64,000 nucleotides of DNA from JAIVJG01 sp964236735 (GTDB taxonomy: Bacteria; Acidobacteriota; Blastocatellia; Pyrinomonadales; Pyrinomonadaceae), in assembly GCA_964236735.1 (NCBI GenBank), contig CAXSFM010000001.1:1-64000 (forward strand), read 5' to 3'. Both the position numbers and the translations under genes were made by a program. This document shows positions 1-6,414 of this stretch, one piece after another (positions within the stretch are counted from its first letter, which is position 1; each line of letters begins with the position of its first letter). Under the pieces are notes generated by a model that worked only from the letters and a program-made list of their open reading frames with translations, searched no databases and had not been told where the DNA came from.

Positions 1-80
1 CCATCGGCGGCCTAACACCCTCAAAAGCCGACTTTTACCGCCATCGGCGGTCTAACACCTCTCAGGGCTGACTTTTACCA
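1..80. repeat. 40-bp tandem direct repeat, two copies
   Basis: Positions 1-40 and 41-80 are two head-to-tail copies of one 40-bp unit. Both begin CCATCGGCGG and end with ACTTTTACC, with a more diverged middle. The array may continue to the left of the window. No coding sense is seen. It lies at the edge of the mobile element, so it could be part of an origin, an att region or a longer array. Confidence 0.8.
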
Positions 81-135
81 CACGGCTGCCAGTCACGCGA
101 AAGATAGTGTGGTGCGTGATGGTACGTCAATGAAA

Positions 136-170
136 AGAGGCGATGAACCTTTTGCAAGTCCATCGCCTCT
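136..170 (-). terminator. Hairpin, possible minus-strand terminator
   Basis: A perfect 10-bp inverted repeat (136-145 with 161-170, arm AGAGGCGATG) encloses a 15-nt loop. Read on the minus strand it is followed by TTTTC, a weak U-tract. It could be a terminator or simply a structured part of the element. Confidence 0.4.
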
Positions 171-334
171 CTTGATCTCATAACTTACGTCATGAGGTCT
201 CGATCACCGTCCTCGCCCGGCAATCAAGCCGACGAATGCATCCGAGTATCCGCCGGGTGACTGCGGCTTATATCACACCTGTTTTCGATAATTCAATATC
301 TTTGACGATGCGCGCCACACAACGGTGCATTTGA
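171..334. other. Gap without recognisable gene
   Basis: Between the hairpin at 136-170 and the direct repeats at 335 I see no convincing ORF, RNA gene or promoter. It belongs to the non-coding left part of the integrated element. Confidence 0.4.
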
Positions 335-367
335 GTACCCTATGACGGTCGTCGTACCCTATGACGG
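335..367. repeat. 14-bp direct repeat, 19-bp period
   Basis: GTACCCTATGACGG occurs at 335-348 and again at 354-367, one helical-turn-like period apart. It sits just beyond the stop of the UmuD-like reading frame. It could be a protein-binding iteron pair; the function is unknown. Confidence 0.6.
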
Positions 368-889
368 CTGGATATTCGGCACTAAAAAAAGAGGCGCGCA
401 GCTATCAGGCTCCCGATTCCTTTGGCTGCGCGCCTCTCTCATTTGCCCCGGACGGGCAAACCTCGAATGTAAACCTATCGCCTCAACACGGCGCGCGGGA
501 TGGGTCGTGGCGGTCGGCAGACTCGCGGCGTGCGCTTGATGGTCGTCGGGCGTGTCTTCATGCCGCGCCTTCTTTCTGTTCCTCGCGCGCAGACTCCGCA
601 CAACGAACGTCACGACGCCCCACACTTCGATGACGCGCGTATCCTCTTCATCTCTTCCGACGAGCGAGAGACGGCGGCGCGGTTTGTAGATGCCGACCGT
701 CAACTCGTTCGCCTCTTCCGTGATGATGATGTCGCCGACGTGCGCAGAGATAGCGCGGTCAACGATGAGCAGGTCGCCGTTTCGGACGCCGCTCTCTCTC
801 GTCCCGTCGCCGGTGGCGAAGATGGCGTGCGTCTCGTCGGGGCGTTTGATGAGATAGTTGCAGATGTCCAACGCTTCATGTGCGCTCAT
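359..889 (-). CDS. UmuD'-like protein without catalytic Ser/Lys
   Basis: This resembles the C-terminal domain of UmuD (S24/LexA fold), which as UmuD' joins UmuC in translesion polymerase V. The match runs from about residue 5 to 105 and includes the segments GDLLIVD and EVWGVV. The ATG at 889 was chosen because it overlaps the upstream stop (ATGA), has a purine-rich AAAGGCGG upstream, and the domain begins directly after it. Compared with E. coli UmuD, the nucleophile in GDSM is Gly29 (GDGT) and the lysine in FTVKK is Gly66 (LTVGI). The self-cleaved N-terminal arm is also absent, so the protein should be unable to cleave and already UmuD'-shaped. After the fold ends there are about 65 Arg/Ala-rich residues that read through a strong terminator. 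The fold is fairly sure, the role is not. Confidence 0.75.
   Translation of the reverse strand: MSAHEALDICNYLIKRPDETHAIFATGDGTRESGVRNGDLLIVDRAISAHVGDIIITEEANELTVGIYKPRRRLSLVGRDEEDTRVIEVWGVVTFVVRSLRARNRKKARHEDTPDDHQAHAASLPTATTHPARRVEAIGLHSRFARPGQMREARSQRNREPDSCAPLFLVPNIQPS
384..436 (-). terminator. Strong intrinsic terminator inside the UmuD'-like ORF
   Basis: A perfect 12-bp stem (391-402 with 425-436, arm GAGGCGCGCAGC) is followed on the minus strand by seven Ts (390-384). Transcription of the four-gene minus-strand operon should stop here, about 25 nt before the stop codon of the last reading frame at 359-361. Confidence 0.85.
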
Positions 890-1296
890 GCCGCGCCGCC
901 TTTCGTCGTGGCCGTCTCTGCCTTCGGCTTCCCGGCGGCAAGATGACGTGCGCGCTGCCGCTCTCTGACGGCGTTGATTTTGTCTATCATCGCCCGCCAC
1001 TCTTCGGGCGTGTCGCAGATGTACATGTACGATGTGAACGTAACCATGAGGGTAATAAATATCCGCTCGCCGGGCTTCGACTCTTCCTGCAACATGTCAG
1101 TCAAACTATTGAGCGCGATGGCGCGCGCGAAATTGTCTTGGCTTGGCTCGAAGACGGCGCTGGCGAGTTCGACGATCCGGCGTATCTTCGAGCCTTTCGG
1201 CAGTCGTCCGGCGAAATTGCGCCGGTAGTCACGCATCTGCTCCTGCGGTGTGCGGGTCTTCACCGGCGCGCGGCGTTTGGTGGTGGCTTTCTTCAT
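886..1296 (-). CDS. Unknown 136-residue protein of the minus-strand cassette
   Basis: I do not recognise a family. The N-terminus is basic (Lys/Arg/Thr-rich, about 25 residues). The rest looks helical, with an acidic stretch around residues 80-110 and an Ala/Thr/Lys tail. Its start codon overlaps the stop of the 85-residue gene (ATGA at 1293-1296), and its stop overlaps the start of the UmuD'-like gene (886-889). Three cassette proteins are therefore translationally coupled and probably made in similar amounts. The basic N-terminus might contact nucleic acid, but this is only inference. Confidence 0.7.
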   Translation of the reverse strand: MKKATTKRRAPVKTRTPQEQMRDYRRNFAGRLPKGSKIRRIVELASAVFEPSQDNFARAIALNSLTDMLQEESKPGERIFITLMVTFTSYMYICDTPEEWRAMIDKINAVRERQRARHLAAGKPKAETATTKGGAA

Positions 1297-1550
1297 CGCG
1301 TGCGACCTCCTTTCGCGTTCTCGGCTGTGGCTGCCAGTAAGTGCGCGATGTGCGCGTGGTCATTCCCGATCCTCTCTTGCTGCACGTCGTTCAAGCTGTT
1401 GAATAGCTCCGTCATCCCCTCGCCGAAATATCTGCGGAGCGTGTCGGGCAGTTCGGGGTGACTGAGCACGCGCGAGATGAGCGCGGCGAGTGGTTCATGC
1501 TTGGGCGTCGGCGGCTTTGTGCGCGGGCTGGTTTTGGGTTTATTCTTCAT
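1293..1550 (-). CDS. Unknown 85-residue protein of the minus-strand cassette
   Basis: No family is recognised. The first 20 residues are Lys/Pro/Thr-rich and likely disordered; the remaining 65 look like amphipathic helices. The ATG at 1550 is preceded by GAAGGGAAAAG, a plausible ribosome site. The stop overlaps the next start. An 87-bp spacer with a GC-rich hairpin separates it from the SWIM gene upstream, so its expression may be tuned relative to that gene. Confidence 0.65.
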   Translation of the reverse strand: MKNKPKTSPRTKPPTPKHEPLAALISRVLSHPELPDTLRRYFGEGMTELFNSLNDVQQERIGNDHAHIAHLLAATAENAKGGRTR

Positions 1551-1587
1551 TAACTTTTCCCTTCTTTGCGGACGGTGAAAGGTTGAA

Positions 1588-1631
1588 GGGCGCGCGGTCG
1601 GTCTTCTTGTTCGGAGTGTGGCCGCGCGCCC
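1588..1631 (-). other. GC-rich hairpin between cassette genes
   Basis: GGGCGCGCGG at 1588-1597 pairs with CCGCGCGCCC at 1622-1631 around a 24-nt loop. It lies in the only sizeable spacer of the cassette. There is no T-tract, so it is more likely an mRNA processing, stability or partial attenuation structure than a full terminator. Confidence 0.5.
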
Positions 1632-1637
1632 CCTTCT

Positions 1638-1934
1638 CTAGTGCGCCGTTTCGTGGCGGCGCATCTCACGCAATGCTCTGACATACAGGACGGCGGCGAA
1701 GAGATGTTTGCACACCATCGGGACGCGACGACCGTAGTGCGGCGTCTCTGCTTCACACGTACAGGTTCCGAACGTCTTTCCGTCCTGACGCTCGAAGCGA
1801 ACGAGGTAGCTGTGCCCCTTCGCGCGGTTGGTGACTTCATACAGGCTCGGCTCATAGCGGCGGACGTGCATCTTTTCTTTCTTGGCTCTCGCTTCGGCTT
1901 TGGTGAACTGCTCGCGGCGTTGAATCTGAATCAT
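1638..1934 (-). CDS. Small SWIM zinc-finger protein
   Basis: This is a 98-residue protein whose second half has the SWIM pattern: CTC at about residues 58-60, then CKH about 17 residues later (CxC...CxH). SWIM domains bind zinc and occur in DNA-binding, recombination and Rad51-associated proteins. The first 35 residues are rich in Lys/Arg/Glu. It is the promoter-proximal gene of a four-gene minus-strand operon that ends with a UmuD'-like protein, which makes a DNA repair or recombination role plausible. Standalone SWIM proteins this short are rarely characterised. The family call is confident; the function is inferred. Confidence 0.8.
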   Translation of the reverse strand: MIQIQRREQFTKAEARAKKEKMHVRRYEPSLYEVTNRAKGHSYLVRFERQDGKTFGTCTCEAETPHYGRRVPMVCKHLFAAVLYVRALREMRRHETAH

Positions 1935-1982
1935 GGTTTGGCTTCCCTTCTCTGCTGCGGAATGACTTACTAACTTGAATAG

Positions 1983-2011
1983 ATATTACTCCTAGAGTAA
2001 GTATCTGTCAA
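1983..2011 (-). promoter_or_regulatory. Strong sigma-70-type promoter with palindromic operator
   Basis: On the minus strand TTGACA (2011-2006) and TAATAT (1988-1983) are separated by exactly 17 bp, near consensus. The 15-bp palindrome TTACTCCTAGAGTAA (1986-2000) fills most of the spacer and overlaps the -10 box, a classic repressor position. It should drive the SWIM/85/136/UmuD'-like operon. The divergent HTH gene at 2063 is the obvious candidate regulator. Confidence 0.85.
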
Positions 2012-2025
2012 GTAAATAATACCTC

Positions 2026-2055
2026 TTGCGTAAATAAATATTTTGATGTTATCCT
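2026..2055 (+). promoter_or_regulatory. Weak divergent promoter candidate
   Basis: TTGCGT (2026-2031) and TATCCT (2050-2055) with an 18-bp spacer lie just before the HTH gene at 2063. Both boxes are only partial matches. No Shine-Dalgarno sequence is visible before the ATG, so the transcript may be nearly leaderless. Confidence 0.4.
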
Positions 2056-2062
2056 GCGCGAC

Positions 2063-2302
2063 ATGGCTAAGGAAACACTTACTACTAACGAAGCTGCGGC
2101 GGCTCTCGGCGTGTCACCTCCGCGTGTGCGCCAACTTGTGAAAGAGGGCTTGCTTGTTGCTGAGAAGTTCGGGCGTGATCTGGCTATCAGTGCGGCGACT
2201 GTTGCAGAGGCACGGAACAGAAAGACTGCTCCCGGCCCGGCAGCAAAGGCGAAGCCTGAGCCAGCAACTACAAAGAAGCCTCGCAAGCGCAAAGCCGCCT
2301 GA
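2063..2302 (+). CDS. Small HTH DNA-binding protein with basic tail
   Basis: This is a 79-residue protein. Residues 5-50 form an excisionase/MerR-like helix-turn-helix (TNEAAAALGVSPPRVRQLVK followed by a beta-wing-like segment). Residues 52-79 are a Lys/Pro/Ala tail similar to histone-H1-type tails. It is transcribed away from the four-gene cassette across a shared regulatory region carrying a palindrome, so autoregulation or repression of the cassette is the natural guess. It could instead be a directionality factor for the integrase. Confidence 0.7.
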   Translation: MAKETLTTNEAAAALGVSPPRVRQLVKEGLLVAEKFGRDLAISAATVAEARNRKTAPGPAAKAKPEPATTKKPRKRKAA

Positions 2303-2395
2303 GTGAGTTGAAGGCTTTTATTCGTGGTGAGTCGCCGCAAGGCGACATGCGCGAGTGATGCTTGGATGAAAGGCCGCTGACTGCTCTTGCCACCT

Positions 2396-2412
2396 GTAAC
2401 GTCTCGCGTTAC
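2396..2412. promoter_or_regulatory. Palindromic operator candidate of higBA
   Basis: GTAACG (2396-2401) and CGTTAC (2407-2412) form a perfect 6-bp inverted repeat with a 5-bp spacer, 37 bp before the toxin start. HigA-type antitoxins autorepress through such palindromes. Confidence 0.55.
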
Positions 2413-2448
2413 CATTCTCTCTGTGAAACGTCTGAGCGTCGCGAACGC

Positions 2449-2727
2449 ATGATAAAGACTTTCCGACACAAAGGGCTACGACAGCTTTTCGAGACGGGTA
2501 GTCGGCGCGGCGCGGCGCCTGAGTTGGCGGGGCGGCTCATGCTCCAACTGGATGCCTTGAACTCGGCCACAACTTTGGCTGACATGAATTTACCGGGCTA
2601 TCACCTGCATGAATTACAGGGCGCTCGACGCGGCACATGGGCGATCACCGTGCGCGCTAATTGGAGGCTGACGTTCACCTTCCGCGACGGCGAGGCGTCG
2701 GACGTGGATTTTGAGGATTATCATTAA
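2449..2727 (+). CDS. higB: HigB-type mRNA-interferase toxin
   Basis: This is a 92-residue RelE/ParE-superfamily toxin, a ribosome-dependent mRNA cleaver in this family. It has the HigB pattern: an N-terminal FRHKGLRQLF segment, a central LDALNSATTLADM, then LHELQGARRGTWAITVRANW and a C-terminal VDFEDYH. The frame is open from 2362, but the ATG at 2449 gives the usual length and matches family starts (MIKTF). The antitoxin gene follows after 21 bp, in the toxin-first order typical of higBA. Confidence 0.9.
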   Translation: MIKTFRHKGLRQLFETGSRRGAAPELAGRLMLQLDALNSATTLADMNLPGYHLHELQGARRGTWAITVRANWRLTFTFRDGEASDVDFEDYH

Positions 2728-2748
2728 CTTTTACCAGTGGAGATCACC

Positions 2749-3048
2749 ATGTTGAACAAGCGAAAGCGTCGCCCGTCGCATCCGGGCGCGATCCTCGAAG
2801 ACATTCTGCCGGACGCCAACTTGAGCCAGACCGAACTGGCGCGGCTGCTCAATGTGAGCCGCCGCACGGTCAACGAGATTATTAACGAGCGTCGCCCCGT
2901 GACGGTGGATATGGCGCACCGGCTCTCCATCGTCTTCAAGACGACGCCGGAAGTGTGGTTGAACTTGCAGCGCGACGTGGACGTGTGGGATGCGCTCTTA
3001 GCCAACAAAAAGGTGTACGAGCGAATTAAACCGCTCAAGGCTGCGTGA
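2749..3048 (+). CDS. higA: HigA-type antitoxin, XRE family
   Basis: This is a 99-residue antitoxin that neutralises HigB and represses the operon. Residues 9-60 hold the characteristic HPGAILEDIL start and the XRE helix-turn-helix (LSQTELARLLNVSRRTVNEI); the C-terminal PEVWLNLQ motif is typical of HigA. A GTG at 2737 is in frame, but GTGGAG at 2737-2742 works as a Shine-Dalgarno site for the ATG at 2749. Confidence 0.92.
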   Translation: MLNKRKRRPSHPGAILEDILPDANLSQTELARLLNVSRRTVNEIINERRPVTVDMAHRLSIVFKTTPEVWLNLQRDVDVWDALLANKKVYERIKPLKAA

Positions 3049-3101
3049 GGATTGGCGCGGCTTGCTCGTCCGGCTGAATTGATGGAGTTTTCAAAACACT
3101 A

Positions 3102-3329
3102 ATGAGCGCAATCTTAGACAAGATCATTGAAAAAGTCCGCACGCTCTCGCCGGATGAGCGGCAACAATTATTGAAAGTGTTGGAGAGTGAAATTCAGAGC
3201 TCCGAGCAGGCGAGGCGTCTTGCCCTGTCCCGCATCATTCGTGGCAAGTATCGCGATCTGATGAGTAGCAGTGAAGAGTTCGCGGCACGCAAGGCCGAAG
3301 AGATTGCGCTGGAAGACCGCCCACGATGA
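3102..3329 (+). CDS. Small antitoxin-like protein
   Basis: This is a 75-residue, highly charged helical protein (ILDKIIEKVRTLSPDERQQL near the start; SSEEFAARKAEEIALEDRPR at the end). Such proteins usually precede PIN-domain or RelE toxin genes as DNA-binding antitoxins. Here no such toxin follows. The next start, a TTG at 3340, lies 10 bp downstream and encodes a DUF6883 protein, so this is either an orphan antitoxin or the first gene of a three-gene module. Confidence 0.65.
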   Translation: MSAILDKIIEKVRTLSPDERQQLLKVLESEIQSSEQARRLALSRIIRGKYRDLMSSSEEFAARKAEEIALEDRPR

Positions 3330-3339
3330 GAGTGAACCG

Positions 3340-3672
3340 TTGAAATTGCCGAACGCCGAGCGAGCCTTAGTCGAAATCGAAAAACTGCGCGACTACGCGC
3401 TCAACCCCGAACACGATGAGGGGCAGCACAAAGCGCAGGTATTCCGCGCCGCTCTCGGCTTCACCCGTGAAGATGCCGGACGACTCCGCGCATTGATTCT
3501 GGAGGCCGCGCTTCACGAGGAAGCCTCTTTAGGAAAGCTGGTTCGTCACGGTCAGTTGTACACCATGGATTTCTTGGTAGAAGGCCAGCAGCACAGTGTC
3601 ACCGTTCGCACCGGCTGGATCGTCGAGCACGACACGGACTTCCCTCGCCTCGTCACCTGTTACGTCTTATGA
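3340..3672 (+). CDS. DUF6883 domain protein
   Basis: This is 110 residues from a TTG at 3340 that directly gives the family start LKLPNAERALVEIEKLRDY; GATGAGAG upstream can serve as ribosome site. The conserved pieces LNPEHDEGQHKAQVF, a central helix pair and the C-terminal WIVEHDTDFPRLVTCYVL are all present, so it looks complete. DUF6883 genes commonly sit directly before DUF4926 genes, as here (7-bp gap), often near toxin-antitoxin loci. Biochemical function is unknown; a toxin or toxin-fold partner is a reasonable guess. Confidence 0.8.
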   Translation: MKLPNAERALVEIEKLRDYALNPEHDEGQHKAQVFRAALGFTREDAGRLRALILEAALHEEASLGKLVRHGQLYTMDFLVEGQQHSVTVRTGWIVEHDTDFPRLVTCYVL

Positions 3673-3679
3673 AAGGAAA

Positions 3680-3922
3680 ATGAAAGTGGATGAATTGAAA
3701 TTACTGGATGTCGTCGCTCTCCTTCAAGACATCCCGGAGGACAGTTTGCAGCGCGGCGAGGTCGGCACTATCGTCGAGGTGTTCACCGACACTCAAGACC
3801 ATGCCGGCGGCTTTCTCGTCGAGTTCTGCGACCGTGAGGGACGTTCCTATGCCGTCGCCGACCTGCGCGGCGAGCAATTGGTGAAACTACGTTATCGCGA
3901 TGCACAGCGCGACGCAGCGTAG
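3680..3922 (+). CDS. DUF4926 domain protein
   Basis: This is an 80-residue beta-rich protein matching DUF4926: LLDVVALLQDIPE, GEVGTIVEVF, FLVEFCDREGRSYAVADL, QLVKLR. Start chosen at ATG 3680, preceded by GAAAGGAAA; the open frame extends further upstream only as overlap with DUF6883. It is the usual partner of the DUF6883 gene before it. The compact SH3-like fold suggests an interaction or immunity role, unproven. Confidence 0.82.
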   Translation: MKVDELKLLDVVALLQDIPEDSLQRGEVGTIVEVFTDTQDHAGGFLVEFCDREGRSYAVADLRGEQLVKLRYRDAQRDAA

Positions 3923-4082
3923 CTTTCGTTGAAGACCGGCGCGGAGAGCGCCTTCGTGGTGAGGGGTTATCGGCATAGCCTCTCTTAATCTGCTCAAAGG
4001 TTAATGATGATAGCGCATTGACTGTTTAGAACTTTGGCTCGCCTGTCTCAAGCTGAGACGAGGCCATACATCCCAGAGCCGC

Positions 4083-4199
4083 ATGTCAAAAAATATCACG
4101 CGAAAATCTCGGCAGAAGAAGCGAGGCAGAGAAAAGCCTGCCCACTTACCCGAACCTGCTCCCAGTCAACCGGGACATTGGAATGTGGGTGCTCGCTAG
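4083..4199 (+). pseudogene. 38-codon basic ORF, possible N-terminal remnant
   Basis: An ATG at 4083 opens 38 codons that are Lys/Arg-rich and then Pro-rich, ending at TAG 4197-4199 and overlapping the next frame. It may be the original N-terminus of the RepA-like gene now cut off by a deletion, or chance. The rest of the 260-bp gap (3923-4182) shows no gene. Confidence 0.3.
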
Positions 4200-4850
4200 A
4201 GTAATGACCAGAGACTTCGACGCTGACTCGGAGCAATTGCTTGATCAAAACTTCTTCCCGACACATGCGCCCGCGCTAGAGGGCGAACCGCTCTCCCTGT
4301 CTCGCCACCTGCGCGTGCTGGAGGCCAAAGTCCGGGGCATGGGCGGCGTTGATGAACTGATCATTGACACGGCATCAGCCGCCTTCGCCCTGCGTAACGA
4401 GAACGATAATTCAGAAGTCGCCAACTTCGTGATGAAGCCGCTCGTGAGGCTGGCGCGAAAGTTGAACTGCGTGCTCGTCCTCGTCCATCACGTCGGCAAA
4501 GCAAAAGCCGAAGAGGGCACATCGCGCGAGCAGGCGCACCGGGGGCGCGGGGCATCGGCGTGGGGCGATTTCTCGACCTCAATCTTCAATCTCGACGCCG
4601 ACCCGCACGACAAGGATCGCGTGACGCTCACCTGCGGCAAAAGGAAGAACGGCGGCAACTACGAAACCGTGCTCAGGCTTGACCGCGACCGGCGATGGTT
4701 CAAGGTGACGGACGATACAATGGTCAAGCCGTTGACGAATGATGATTTAGTGGTTGAAGCAATGGAGAGCATCGGACGACCTGAAATTCAGACGGCTGAA
4801 ATTCTCTCCATGCTCGACGGGAGAGTGAAGCAGCGCACCGTGAGGTGCTG
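4183..4850 (+). pseudogene. Truncated RepA/RecA-like ATPase (AAA_25 type)
   Basis: The reading frame continues to 5019, but family-like sequence stops near 4850. Present are a Walker B/sensor region (DELIIDTASAAF, then VLVLVHHVGKA) and the RGASAWGDFSTSIFNLD segment of RepA-type hexameric helicases found on plasmids and integrated elements. The N-terminal half with the Walker A loop is missing. After the WHTH-like AEILSMLDGRVKQRT the sense moves into another frame (REVLLAEAAA in the frame of the next gene), indicating a frameshift. The product cannot be a functional ATPase. Confidence 0.75.
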
Positions 4851-5102
4851 CTGGCCGAAGCGGCGGCGCGCCCCGCCCCGCTCTCCGACGATCACGGCAT
4901 CAAGGCAATGGAGGCAGCCAGGATGCTCGGCGTCTCGAAATGGAGAGTCTATGAGATGGTCAGGTGCGGCGTGCTTCCGGCTTATCGCCCCAGCTCGAAG
5001 ACGCTCCGCATTCCCTTGAGCGCGGTGAATTCTTATATCGCTCAAAACCCGTCCGTTGATAGATTCCACAGCCCCTCGCAAAACACTACGAATGGAGGCT
5101 AG
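4845..5102 (+). CDS. Excisionase-like helix-turn-helix protein
   Basis: This is an 85-residue frame opening with a GTG at 4845. An HTH_17/MerR-like domain occupies roughly residues 20-68 (AMEAARMLGVSKWRVYEMV, then LPAYRP...TLRIPLSAVNSYI). Such proteins are usual just before tyrosine integrase genes and act as excisionases or binding factors. The true start is uncertain: the first 20 residues look like RepA C-terminus in a shifted frame, and an ATG at 4908 would cut into the domain. The integrase starts 8 bp downstream. Confidence 0.65.
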   Translation: MLLAEAAARPAPLSDDHGIKAMEAARMLGVSKWRVYEMVRCGVLPAYRPSSKTLRIPLSAVNSYIAQNPSVDRFHSPSQNTTNGG

Positions 5103-5110
5103 ATGAATCT

Positions 5111-6320
5111 ATGAACGACAAAGACGAACAGGCGGTCACCAGGCGACGCGGGCAGGTCGTCGCTCGCGGCCCCGACACCTACCTGATCCGCGTCGCGACG
5201 GCGCGCGATCCGGTCACGGGACGGCGGACATACCACAACGAGACTTTCCGAGGCTCCCGCCCAAAGGCCGAGAAGAGATGCGCGAGCGTGTGCGCGCAGG
5301 TCTCTGACGGCTCATTTTTCCAGCCGTCAGAGATGAGCGTCAATGAATTGCTGGATAACTGGCTCGCGCACGTCAGACGGAAAGGCTTGCGCCCGTCAAC
5401 GCTCGATAATTACGAGTACAAGATGAAGCAGTATATTCGTCCGACACTCGGAGGTGTGCCGCTCGCGCGCCTGACCTCGCTGTCAATTCAGGAAGTCTTC
5501 GACCAACTCGTTGACCGCGGCCTCGCGCCGCTCACCGTGCGAAACGCTCGCAGCGTCTTCGCCTACGCGCTCGCTTACGCCGTGCGGCACGAATTGCTCA
5601 AGTCCAACCCGCTCGCCGGCGTGGAGACACCGAAGGCGAGACGCAGGCCGCAGCGCGCGATGACGGAGAATGAAGCGGCGCGCTTTATCGAATGCGCGCC
5701 AAAACCCGGACGGGCTGATCTTCGTGCCGTGGCTCTACACGGACCTCAGGCCGGAAGAATTCTTCGGCCTCAAGTGGGAGGACATCGAACTCGTGCGCGA
5801 AGAGAACGCGGCTTACGGCGTGGCTCATATCGCGCGCGCCGTCGTCAGGCTCAAGGGCGGCGGCTGGCAGTTCTACGACCCGAAGACGGAAAAAGGCAAG
5901 CGGTCAGTCTATTTCCCGGTCTGGCTCTATGACGATCTCACCGGCTACAAGGCGCGTCAGGACAGGCAGAAAGTCGAGTTCGGGAATTACAGCGATCACG
6001 GCCTCATCTTCGCGGCGAGAAACGGCGAGCCGCTCCATCGCAACAACGTCGCGCTCAGGCGCTTGAAGCCGCTCCTGAAGACGGCGGGGCTGCCGGAAGA
6101 ATTCAGCCTCTACACTCTACGCCGCTCGTTCGCCTCGCTTCTGCGGCGCGCGGGCGTCTCGGCCAGGGAGGTCAGCGAGCAGATGGGGCACATCAGGGAG
6201 TCGTTCACGGATGAGTGTTATGTGAGCGTTTATGATAGCGCCAAGCGGGAGATGACGGAGGCGCTGGAGCGAATGCTCGGCACACAACTGGCACACACCG
6301 AGAGCAAGCGGGTGATGTAA
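5111..6320 (+). pseudogene. Frameshifted tyrosine integrase
   Basis: Two overlapping frames together make one integrase of about 400 residues. The first (5111 to about 5700) carries the arm-binding start, an AP2-like N-domain and the SAM-like core-binding domain. The second (about 5697-6320) carries the catalytic domain. Sense crosses frames near 5695-5703, where ECA is followed by QNPDGLIFVPW, so one extra base would explain it. Catalytic Arg in TDLRPEE, the Arg of YTLRRSF, the His of QMGH and the nucleophile Tyr of DECYV are present; the first His of HxxR is replaced by Tyr. It is either a pseudogene or an assembly error. Confidence 0.85.
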
Positions 6321-6414
6321 GGGTAGTTATTTGAACGGTTAAGGTATCATGAGTCGGGATTATCAATAATCAGCAGCATCTCGTTTGCCACGCTCGACTA
6401 AACTTAAAGCCCTC

